From the NCBI GenBank assembly GCA_037834085.1, contig JBBMKC010120937.1:1-26886 (forward strand): a stretch of DNA of 26,886 bases, read 5' to 3'. Source of the DNA: Bipalium vagum. Lineage: Eukaryota; Platyhelminthes; Tricladida; Geoplanidae. Positions 1 to 9,840 of the stretch are shown here, piece after piece. The first letter of the stretch is position 1; each line of letters opens with the position of its first letter. The position numbers and the translations under genes are program-made. A model generated the notes under the pieces. The model searched no databases, had not been told where the DNA came from, and worked only from the letters and a program-made list of their open reading frames with translations.

Positions 1-55
1 GGTCGCTAGGGAAACCTCAGAGAAATATTTATCGATGCATGGCAGAGAAGGTGTA
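1..55 (+). CDS. Possible internal exon cut by the window edge
   Basis: An open frame VARETSEKYLSMHGREGV runs from the left edge to a perfect donor GTAAGT at 56-61. It is too short to identify. It could belong to the same plus-strand gene as the candidate exon at 5531. Confidence 0.3.
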
Positions 56-974
56 GTAAGTAACCATTTCCTGAAGATTTTGACTGAAACGATAATTCTA
101 AAATATACAATTTATAATGTATATTTATAATAATAATAATATTTGAAATGATAATATATTATTATATAATGATTATATTTTATAGTTTCAGTTTCTGTTT
201 CAGTTTGAGACAGCAAAATGTGATACTGTTAGGGGTCAAAGCTTGTTGGGATCCCTGGGCTTCGCAGTCATTTACCTTTACTTTATATTAATAAAAGAAA
301 AAAAGGAGAACATTATTATGTTCCACATTGATAATCGTTTTATTTTGCTGGAAAAGTTTCTAAAGATGTCATGAACAGAGAAAACATTTAAGCCAACTTT
401 TCTGGTAAAATTTGGAGAGATATTATTTAGGATAATAAGTTTTAATCTCAGTAAATATTCCCGGCTCGAATGTGCTCCTTCACCACTTTTCGGCGTATGA
501 AGATATTTTCCGGTCACAATTTATTCACTTAGCATAGACGAACCACACAAAAATCACAAAGTTAGAGCTTTGTGAGGCCTGACATAATTCTAAATAATCT
601 CGACGTCGAGAATCGAGAAAAATCTTTCTTAGTATTTATTTAAATGAACTTAAAGTACATCTATTATTATTACTATGATACCTCATCGGTAGTGCCTTTG
701 GCGAACCAAATAGTTTGTTAAAATAAATTATTTTCAACCGTCCCTTAAAATGATTTACATTTTGAATCATTTGAGGTTCAGATTGTTTCTGTTAGGCCAA
801 TAGTTAATATAGAAAAATCGAAATCTATTTTGTGTATTTACACCCAGCCAATCAATCCGGTCGTTGACTATCATAAATGTGATGAAAATAATTCATTGTT
901 CCCCTTTTTAATCTGGACCGGTCCGTCAAGACACGCGAATTTCCAAAAATATCGTGGTTGCATTTTGAGGGAAA
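56..974. other. AT-rich sequence without a recognised gene
   Basis: There is a minus-strand open frame at 278-517 (with GKYLHTPKSGEGAHSS...) and a plus-strand frame at 830-1012, partly inside the Tc1-like end. Neither has a recognised family or clear splice sites. Confidence 0.4.
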
Positions 975-1048
975 CCGAAACGTATGCTTTATGGTTAAGC
1001 CATTGCTTATAAAATAATACTTGAGTCTATTTCAATGGCCAGTTGCTG
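975..1048 (-). mobile_element. Tc1-like terminal repeat, copy 3
   Basis: On the minus strand CAGCAACTGGCCATTGAAAT and the next 20 bases match the ends of the copies at 16500 and 24058, after a TA (1049-1050). Homology to the 24058 copy continues through CATAAAGCATA. I see no transposase beyond it, so this is a solo end or a heavily deleted copy. Confidence 0.7.
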
Positions 1049-3180
1049 TAATAATAACTCTAACTATAAATAAATCGAAAAATGATTAAGCTGAGTTAAT
1101 TAAAAATCATGATTATGAGATTGAAAACTTAAATAACACAAATGATTACTCCATCTCCATAATTTATAATTCTGATGCCTTAATAAAACTTAATAATGAT
1201 GATATTAACAATTTCCAACTTGAGTTATCAATTAAAGAACTAAATAATAATTATTTTAATAAAACAAATTATAATCAATAAATCTCCAATTTAAAAAAAC
1301 AACTATTGATTATATCTCCATAAATAATTCACATAATGATCAGCTCAATTTAATTACTAATTCAAACTTTAAAATTGTTTTATCCAATACTAATGAAGAT
1401 AATGATACCACATTTCTGAATAATGCTTTGAATCCTGTTGATAATAATATTAATGTCCTGACCCTCTCAGCCAAAATACAAAATTCAAAGAAGTCAATAG
1501 CAAGGGGAAATGTCCAATTAAATCCTTCACTATTTATCACACAAATCCTTACCTAATAAATCAATTCATCCACATACTTTAGACGAAATTGCCATCTATG
1601 ACTCCGAAAATGATGAAACTGAACCAGATGAAAGTGAATTGAATTCTTTATCTGCTACCATTAATTTTAATCCTTCACTTGAACTGTTTATCGAAATATA
1701 ACCTGTATAGGGGAGGTAGTCCAAAAGATACTCTCTACAGTGCTATCTTCCTTGATAAGATAAAATTCAACAAATTTAAACAACCATATCTAATTCTTTC
1801 TTCTCCAATTTCCTCATTCATTAATAAAAATAATATTAGGGTAAATGAGTTTCCAGTATTTCTTTGCTTCTGTGGTCTAGTGTTTACTAAACATTTATTC
1901 TATGCTCACATACCAACTACAACAAATCTCTTCAACAATTCCATCCATACAAAATCTTATTGATGTTCTTGTATCGAAAGCGACATTAAAAGCAACTGAT
2001 TCTCTGGGCTGGCCATTGAAGTTTACATACAAATCAAAACCCTTGATTCTGCTCAAATCATCTTTATAAGATTTGGTCCTTCGATGATCATCTCCCGAAG
2101 CCTTCATGAACAATTCTATAAACTATTTCCCATTTCCCAACTTACGGATTGAGAAATCTTTTATGGCAAATTCACTGAAATAGTCAATGAAGGGTTCTTG
2201 CCGATAAATAGACTCCAATAATTTCTTTTAGACACCTCTTCTCCAAATTTAACCCACAATCAATTTTTGGATAACCCATTAAATAAAATAGTCCCCTCAA
2301 TATTTTATATTGATAATGAACTTTTTCTTCTCCCTTTTTTATTGAAAATCTCCTAATCCAAAATACAAATACAGACTATGGACTGTTTATATGCAGATAC
2401 AAAATAGATTATTTTATTGAAAATCGACATTTCACGACTCCTGTCAAGCCAAATATGTGAACTGAAATTAAAAATAGTTTAAATAATAATTAATTTAAAA
2501 ATTATTCATAATAAAAATAATTATAATAATGATAAAAATCGTAATTCAAAATCTGACTGCATCCACTTTTAACTGTAACATTAAACCATATTGATTATTA
2601 AAATCAATATATTGCTGAACTATTGAATATTGGACGTAGAGCAATTAATAATTTATATTAACATTTATCTATTCGCTTTCGAATCTTGATTGGTCTAAAT
2701 ATTAATAAAACAATTAATGATTTTAGGATCTTCAATGTTGTACGTGGACTTAAAATGGTGAATGGTGAGGATTTAAACTTTAGACATTTTAGTGACTGAT
2801 TTAATTTCTGCTGTAGAGAAAAGAGCGAAATTAGATAACCCAAATAAAATAAAAACAACGCTTCAATGGTTAAGTGATAGGATAAAAACCAAATTATCTG
2901 TAAATAGAACTTGGTAGACTAACATTAGAGAATCAATCAGAGCATTAAGAGAAAATTTTAAGATTGATTGCGATTTTCTTCATATTGACAGTGGAATCAA
3001 CTTAAAATGTAAAATTCCAATTAATGATACTGACTAAAAATCCTATATTATAGAGGAAAATATATAATGCTTTAAGTTACTTTAATAGTTGAAAATCGCA
3101 TTCAGTAAAAAGAGTTTTAGTCCACTGTTTTAGCTTAAATCTAAAATCATGAATTCAATCTTTAAAAGTAAATCATTTCT
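1046..3180 (+). mobile_element. Non-LTR retrotransposon relic, copy A
   Basis: This copy is assigned to the same family as the minus-strand copy at 4256-5475 because 2901-3152 matches 4931-5180 in inverted orientation. Plus-strand frames give an Asn-rich N-terminal region (1106-1540). A C2H2-like finger follows, FLCFCGLVFTKHLFYAH (about 1857-1907), as found at the N-terminus of R2/NeSL proteins. Then come KSKPLILLKSS, RIFNVVRGLKMVNGEDLN and NRTWWTNIRESIRALREN, close to copy B. Frames switch often and stops are frequent. No clear reverse transcriptase motif was found; a weak LYADT occurs near 2385. The left limit is uncertain. Confidence 0.5.
2901..3152 (+). repeat. Inverted repeat partner of 4931-5180 (shared LINE segment)
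   Basis: About 250 bp match the reverse complement of 4931-5180 at roughly three quarters identity by eye. The match starts at GAACTTGG and ends at TCTAAAATCATGA. It gives IRESIRALREN...DCDFLH here and IRESIKALR in the other copy. Confidence 0.75.
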
Positions 3181-3432
3181 CTGTATGCATCTCGAGAGGT
3201 GTTTCTTTTTGAAATGAACCATTGATTGAAGGTTTTGTTTTGGAAAGTTCCTGTCTATTTTCGTTTAAGTTCTGAATTTCCGAGTACTTTATGTTTTCCA
3301 ATCTAGAAAATCTTATAACCAGTTTCTGTAGATCCTCGTCTTTTAATTCTTGGTAGGACGCTTCCTTATTACCTTTTAATCAGAGTTAAAGTCTAAGCAG
3401 ACTAGTTTTTAGTCTCGATATTTGACATTAAT

Positions 3433-3774
3433 TTATTTCATAAAATTGGGTATTTTGTTCTCTTCTCTGTTGAGCATCCTAATTATCCTGGTTCCTCTCT
3501 CTGTAGAATTTTTTGTTAGAAGGGCGATAACCAATTCCGGATAAGTAGTAAGACTGAGTTTGGAAATATTGGCTGGTAATGGTATATAACTGGTATTGCT
3601 TAGATTCAAATCTATAAATTTAGATTAAGTAAAATGTGCCAAGTTTTTAGTTATTCTTCTATCACCTTTTATTTCAGAGAGCCGTTGGTTTTTATCAAAT
3701 CTTTTATTATTTACAAAGATCACCTGATATCTCTTTTCTTTAAAGAGCACTTCTTCAGTCCATAAATCAAACAT
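3433..3774 (-). pseudogene. Decayed open frame of unknown family between the two LINE copies
   Basis: A single minus-strand frame starts at ATG 3774 (MFDLWTEEVLFKEKRYQVIF) and continues through one TAA to IDLNLSNTSYIPLPANISKL, LTTYPELVIALLTKN and REENKIPNFMK, stopping at 3433. About 112 codons with one stop is unlikely by chance at this base composition. I cannot name it. It may be part of another mobile element or of the same LINE. The rest of 3181-4255 shows nothing I recognise. Confidence 0.4.
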
Positions 3775-4255
3775 CTTTAAACGTTGTTATTTTCTCTTTG
3801 ACTAAAATGGAAAATACTTTAGTTAGTGTTCTTGTGCTGACTTTTTCATAATAAAGTGGTTTCTGTATTAAAAAGCGGTTCGAATTAATTCACATTCATG
3901 ACAGTTAGAAAATAAGCAAAAATTTATTTATAAAAAACGAGCCTCTTTTGAGGTGGATGTGAACCTCTGTTTTGCATCATCGTCCTCTTGGGTTTTCTGT
4001 TTTTTTGATTTGGATTAATTTTTCATCTCCACTTGTTTTCTAATATTCCCTGAAAAATGATTAAATGAGAGATGAAAGCAAAGAAGTAAGAAGGAAAGAG
4101 GAGTTAGATAGTAAGTATAATATTGGATAATAGGGGTTACCAATATAATAAGCGTAGTTACTTATAGAGAAACAAATGAAATAAAGAGACTTACATACAA
4201 AAGAAATGATGGGAAGCAAGACATAGTTATTAATAATCATTAAATTAGTTTAATT

Positions 4256-5475
4256 TTAGATTTCCAGTGATTCAAAATTATTTCTATTTTCATTGTAAAC
4301 GTGGTTTGAGTATAAATTATATGATTCTTGAATTGCTTTTAAAATTAATAGATTAGATAAAGTATTAATGTGCTTTTTATTTAGACATATTTTCTCAAGT
4401 GCTAAGTTGTTCTTTGGGTCCCATGAACCTAGGCAACCGATAACGATTATATCTAATGACATCTGGTATCTGATGGTTCGATTTAATTGTAAACTTAAAT
4501 ACTTATATTTCTTGTTATTTTTATCTCTCAAGTTTTTTTAAAGTTAATTTTTATATCTTATAACACTTTCATGTCGAGAAAGTACATCTTTTTGTTAATA
4601 TTATCTCGAATAATTATATCTGATCTAAGTCTTGTGGTTTTTCTAAGTTCGATAGGTTTCGATTCTAGTCTATAATAAATACAATATGTCGTAAGCAATT
4701 TCCACAAAACTTCTAATACATTGTTGAGTTTTTTAATTTTACATAAAAGAAATGATTTACAGGGATTCAATATGTGAACCTGAGTTTCTACGTGTTTTGC
4801 GATTTCCGCATTTTAATTGGTGCTTAGGTTTATTTCTTTTTGGTTTATAATATAATGAAAGATTATTTTTTTGGCTTTAATGAGAAAGTGTCATTGTTTA
4901 TCACTAAAGTCAATATTGATAATTATTTTTCATGATTTTAGACTTAAGCTAAAACAGTAGAATAAAATTCTTTGTATGGTGTTCGATTTTCAATTATTAA
5001 CGTAACTTGAAGCCTTGTATATTTCTTTTTCTTCTATAATATATGATTTTGAGTCAGTATTATTAATTGGAATGATACATATTAAGTTGATTTCATCGTC
5101 ATTGTGAAGAAAATCGCAATCACTCTTAATGCTTTAATTGATTCTCTTATTTTAGTCAACCAAGTTCTTTTTACAAATATTTAATTATACATATGGAGTG
5201 TTATTATTAGTTCCATAATTATAATTATTATTTCTAATTTCATTAATCAGGCAGTTATGAATTCTATCTCTAGTTGACAAGTGAAGCGGAGCCTTATTAC
5301 ACATAGTTGTGAGGATTTGAGATCTCACTACCATAGACGGATCACCTTCAGTCGGAGTTTTGCTACCAGCGTCAAGATTGACTTGATTTATAGTAATATT
5401 ATTTAAGTTATTATCATTATCAGTTAGAGCGGAATCAAACAGAATTACATTATTTGACAATACAAAAGTTCCAAT
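4256..5475 (-). mobile_element. Non-LTR retrotransposon with restriction-like endonuclease, copy B (truncated)
   Basis: Read on the minus strand, the downstream part gives NNVLEVLWKLL, then KPIEL...RLRSDIIIRDNINKK, then MYFLDMKV (4558-4700), and after a break LNRTIRY...DIIVIGCLGSWDPKN (about 4420). This is the PD-(D/E)xK endonuclease end of R2/NeSL-type LINEs (R-PD-x, then D-x-K, then V-x-G-x-LG). Here the usual PD reads SD. Upstream is a stretch shared with copy A, and before that an Asn-rich open frame (5185-5460). I cannot find a reverse transcriptase YADD region, so the copy looks internally deleted. There are several stops and frame changes. Confidence 0.7.
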
Positions 5476-5530
5476 TTAAAGATTGTTTTATAAAAAATAA
5501 TCTCTTTATAAGTTTCTGTTTTGCTTTCAG

Positions 5531-5638
5531 AATACATTTTATTTATATCTTTTTATGCAAAATAAGATGGCTTCTGCTTCCAAAAGCTCATCTGACAAAG
5601 ATCCATGCAGATCTTCAGTGTCTGAAGAAATAAACTAA
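5531..5638 (+). CDS. Possible 3' terminal exon of an unknown plus-strand gene
   Basis: A strong acceptor (TTTTGCTTTCAG) is followed by a 36-codon open frame, NTFYLYLFMQNKMASASKSS..., ending in EEIN and a stop at 5636-5638, with AATAAA at about 5653. The tail is Ser/Lys/Asp-rich, as in the cytoplasmic ends of membrane proteins. Upstream exons are not identified; the non-LTR relics would lie in the preceding intron. Confidence 0.35.
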   Translation, partial: NTFYLYLFMQNKMASASKSSSDKDPCRSSVSEEIN

Positions 5639-5735
5639 AAATTATTTTATTAAATAAATTTTATAAAAAACATTAAACAGTGAATTGTTTTGTCATGGAC
5701 ATCAAATCATTTAAAGTCACCTAAAGTTGAGAGTG

Positions 5736-6362
5736 TCACCCTTCAGACTGCATGAATGAATCTCTTCGGTTTATAACTTGTAATGTTTTTACAAACTCTA
5801 ATAAATCAGTCTTTGGTTCTCCTATCCGAGGTTATACAGACACTAAAGATTTGCTAAACTTGGAGACGAATTCAAGACACCATTCCCATAAAAGGTGTGT
5901 GAAATTATAAAATGCCAATCATTTTTATCTATCTCTTTTTTCAGATTTCCTAAGTCAAATTTTTCATTTCCAGACACTCCAAAAACTTGGTTCTTCAATC
6001 CGGAATATTGCTTATAATCTCTGAGAGGATGACATTGGAACCATAATAAATAAAGATTTGAATAACGAAAACCTTTCAAGAAAAACGTGCCTCATCGTTG
6101 TATTTATTATTGATGAATATCGTCACGTTGTCACATTTTGTATTCGACTGGCATATTTCTTGATATCGGTGCAAAGAACACTCTAGGTGCTTCTTTTAAA
6201 TTGAAAGGCCTTGCACTCTTCCAAGTTGCACTTCAAAGCACACTGAGATGGAGCTGAGATATTGAGAAAGCTCTTGAAAACGCACGACTGGTTTTCCTTG
6301 TAATAATTGTTGGACGTTACAATTACAATGAAGGCAGAAAATGTTATTGCCTTTCGGAGCAT
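5736..6362 (-). pseudogene. Secreted PAN/apple-domain protein, frameshifted
   Basis: The likely start is ATG 6362, giving a signal peptide MLRKAITFSAFIVIVTS. A PAN/apple half-domain follows: SCVFKSFLN...QCALKCNLEECKAFQFK. The next coding stretch (ECSLHRYQEICQSNTKCDN) is in another frame, and a second shift near 6085 leads to GFRYSNLYLLWFQCHPLRDY...WHFIISHTFYGNG. This joins cleanly over a 59-bp GT/AG intron (5822-5880) to EPKTDLLEFVKTLQV and a stop at 5736. PAN domains bind proteins or glycans outside cells. I do not recognise the C-terminal domain. Two frameshifts within 300 bp point to a pseudogene, although assembly errors are also possible. Confidence 0.6.
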
Positions 6363-6463
6363 TGGTAAATTTTTAGGATGAAACTTAAAATGGCGTTCTC
6401 TCCCTTCTAAAAATAACAAGATTTTTGTAATAATTTCAACGAATAAGATTTGATAATTTCTGT

Positions 6464-6919
6464 TTGGGTCTGTTAGGGATCACAACAGACATTTTTATGG
6501 ATTTCATTGAGTTTGCTAAAATTACGAGGCAGTGTAATATTGTAAGAAGTAAATTTTTTGTGTGGAAGACGTACTTCTTAACTATAAAAAAAACATTTAA
6601 TCACGAAAACATTTTAATCTCAAAAAAATACATTCCTGGGTCTTCAAATCAAAATTTCCGACGAAAAAAACTGCTAAGAAATTAAATTAATAATCATTTG
6701 TTTTCGGATGAATTTGATTGTGCCTCTGAATTAATATATATTGTTAAGACATCCCTACGTGTTTTTGATATGGAAAAACAGGACATAAACAAAAATTTAA
6801 ATAAAAGTGCAGGACTGAGAAGAAAAAGGAATTTTCAAATTAATTATAAAATAAGCAACACTTTATTTAATAACACTTTTACACCATCTTCTTTTTCATT
6901 TTTTTTAATCTTCACTTAG
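6464..6919 (+). other. Nearly open 152-codon frame, unknown
   Basis: One plus-strand frame is open from 6464 to 6919 except for a single TAA at 6683-6685. It reads TTDIFMDFIEFAKITRQC...KFFVWKTYFLTIKKTF, then SDEFDCASELIYIVKTSLRV. It has no ATG at the start and no clear splice sites. It is lysine-rich, without transmembrane segments. It could be a decayed gene or element fragment. Confidence 0.35.
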
Positions 6920-7171
6920 TTTATTTCACTCTTTTTTGTCAACCTTTGTTTTTCACCAATCCTCGACAGCGTAGAATACAACATATATAACATACTCAAA
7001 AGGTACCTTTACCTGTTAATGATTATATTCTTTTAATATTTTCGAGATTAAAAGAATAGTACACCCCATTTAAAACATTCAAAAAATAATTTATAAATCA
7101 AACCATAAAATGTGAACACAAGCTAATATCAATAACAATAAAAGTGAAACGGTGTTTCAATAAATCAAAAA

Positions 7172-7417
7172 ATGAAATCAAAATATAAATCAGTAACAAT
7201 AGTCCTTTCATCCTTTTACTGCTCCAGTAAAATACTAACCGTATCGAACACAATAAAGCCTTGGATTGTTAATATAAAAGAACCGTTCATTTCCAAATGA
7301 CCAAGTGTTAAATTCTGTTCTCTCTTGAATCATACCATTGAATATAAAAAACCGTCAACACATTCCATATTGTCATATTTGGGTTTCAAAGATTTTTTTT
7401 CTTTTTGGAATTTTTGA
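7172..7417 (+). other. Small frame with signal-peptide-like start, one internal stop
   Basis: ATG 7172 begins MKSKYKSVTIVLSSFYCSSK, like a short signal sequence, and continues IKPWIVNIKEPFISK to a TGA at 7298. The same frame then stays open to 7417 (SVKFCSLLNHTIEYKK...). It may be a relic of a small secreted-protein gene. No family is recognised. Confidence 0.3.
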
Positions 7418-7425
7418 TTCGAAAC

Positions 7426-7814
7426 TTAACTCGTTAACTCTTGCTTTATTTTTTTAATTGATAAGGATAACATTAATATTGCTCTCTTTTTAAAATTACT
7501 TTTCAGTTCACTCCACGAAAACAATTTTTTAATATTTTGGATTTCCGTTCCCGATTCAGCGAAAAACCTGATGGTCCTAACCGTATATATGTTGAATTCG
7601 TGCATTGAGACTGTAAAAACTGCAACTGTATCTAACAAAAAATTTCTGTGTATCCACAGAATGAATTATTAGAAAATAAGCAACTTGAAATTATCCCTAG
7701 TCCAAAGGATATTTTCCTAATGTAACATTTGCTAACGACTTTGTTAAAGTATTTATCATCATCATCATCACATTCTCCGTTGTTACCAATTGGTAAATCA
7801 TTGACAATAGCCAT
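7426..7814 (-). other. Two overlapping open frames, possible decayed exon
   Basis: Minus strand 7632-7814 reads MAIVNDLPIGNNGECDDDDD then KYFNKVVSKCYIRKISFG. The next frame, 7426-7638, reads LDTVAVFTVSMHEFNIYTVR then FFAESGTEIQNIKKLFSW. They overlap by 7 bp in different frames, as after a single frameshift. It lies just beyond the GTF2H2 3' end. No family is recognised. Confidence 0.3.
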
Positions 7815-7902
7815 AAAACATTTGCATCAAAATATTTCCATTCATACAATTTTATTTAAGCTGATTTCATTTCTATTTACAAAAAAGAAAACAAAAAATT
7901 CA

Positions 7903-7908
7903 TTTATT
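7903..7908 (-). terminator. Poly(A) signal AATAAA of GTF2H2
   Basis: A canonical AATAAA on the minus strand lies about 31 nt beyond the GTF2H2 stop codon (7939-7941). This suggests a very short 3' UTR. Confidence 0.6.
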
Positions 7909-7938
7909 TATATTTAAACATTAAGGTTTTCGTTTCAC

Positions 7939-8718
7939 TCAGAGATCCGTTTCCATTTTCGTTCCGATCGGCTTTTCAGAGCAATTTGGGCAAACGTGAA
8001 TTGAACTGTGGAGAAACTCATCGCAGTCGGCACAATAATCCATCGTACAGTGACCGCACTTGTAACTCTATTTTTGATAAGAATATATAATTTGAAAGAG
8101 AAATTTATCCATTTTCGAAAATGTGAATGTATCATCTTTAATAATTTTCCTCTTAGAATTTTTAATTTTTTTTAAGGTCAAGGTTAAGTTTAAGACATTT
8201 TTTATTTTCTCTACACTATCTGCAAAAAGTAATCATACAATCGCTTTTCCATAAAAATGTTAGATTTAGAAAAAAGAAAGAAGCTTATGAAATGAAACAA
8301 AGTATTTATAAGTAGTACTGATGTGACTCCTTGCATTTAACAAAACGACTTATAAAATTTAATTATAAAACAAAATAAAATTAATGCAAATATTTGTAGT
8401 GTGACAGTATTGTTCATATCAGTTTGTTTTAATAATATTGATTGACCGATATATTTAAAATAAAAGTAAATAGTTATTATTTTTCTTATAATTTAATATT
8501 TCTATTTTTAAAAATTTTAAAATATTATTTAAAATGATAATATTTATAAATACTTTTTCACTTTCTTACAATTATCTTCGATTTTCGAAAGTGTGATATT
8601 ATTTTATAATTTTTTTTTATGATTTTTCGTTATATTATTTATATTTTATTTAAAAATGAATAATTTTTAAAATTATTTCCATAAAATTTTAATACATTAT
8701 TTTCGAAATATTTTTTTC

Positions 8719-8779
<61 letters not shown>

Positions 8780-9761
8780 TTAATTTAGATTTTAATAATT
8801 TTAATTTTAATAATTTTTTTATAATTATATATTATTTTTAAATTTTAATTAGTGCTTTTCATTTCATGTATTTTAAATGTCTTTGTTTTTAAATTAATAA
8901 ATTAATTTTATGTTTTGTTAAGAAATTATTTATTTTTATTGATAATACTTTTAGAATTGTTAAAATCTTAAAAATACTCTATTTTTTTTTAATTAATTTT
9001 TTTATGAAAAAATTTAGTTTTTCATTTATTTTATTTTTGACAAAATTTTAATTTTTTTTTGAAAAATAATTTTTAATTTTAAATAATTTTACTTAATGTT
9101 TCTTTTAAAAATTATTCAAAATGCAAAAAGAAAGAGAGAGAGAGGAAAGCAAAGAATGAAAGAGACTCACGAATTCTTCCTTCTCGATGGTCTTCATACA
9201 AGCGGAGCATCTATTGGCACACGGATAAAGAACCAGTCAAAAATATAAGAAAACAGAAAGATAAAATCGATACTTTCTGTGGCCGTCAAGATTTTCGCCG
9301 ATTTTCGATTCATGGAAGACGTCCAGTGGGAACAGGTGATGATAGGATCTGGCGAGATGGGGAGCCGAGACGAGGATGAGACCGCAGTTGTTGCATTCGA
9401 TTGGCACTTCGCAGTATGCGGAATCACAGCGCGGGCACAAGAACATTTGGGTCACGTCGGCAAAGTGGTGGTCGAAGTGACTGAACAAGGGACAAATGAA
9501 TCAAGATGTCGCGACAAAGAGAGGAAGAGAGGATTGTAAAATAAGTCTCTCTTACCAATTGCAAAGTTTGAACAATCGATCGAATTTTTTGTAACTGGGA
9601 AAACCTGATCGATGAAAAATTATTAAAACATTTATCGATCGATCATTGATCATAACAGAAATGAAAAAATATTATTATTGATATTTTAAAATATTAATTT
9701 CGAATGAATAAAATATCAATACCAACCCATGTGAATTAAGCAGGCTTCGTTTTCTTTCTAA

Positions 9762-9840
<79 letters not shown>

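Noticed and set aside
830-1012. 60-codon plus-strand open frame read as a possible Tc1 transposase N-terminus
   Set aside because: The orientation is wrong relative to the terminal repeat at 975-1048, and no DNA-binding motif is visible.
9279-9539. 86-codon plus-strand open frame
   Set aside because: It is antisense to GTF2H2 exon 10 (9274-9480), whose minus-strand frame carries the conserved CPRC and [10 protein letters not shown] motifs.
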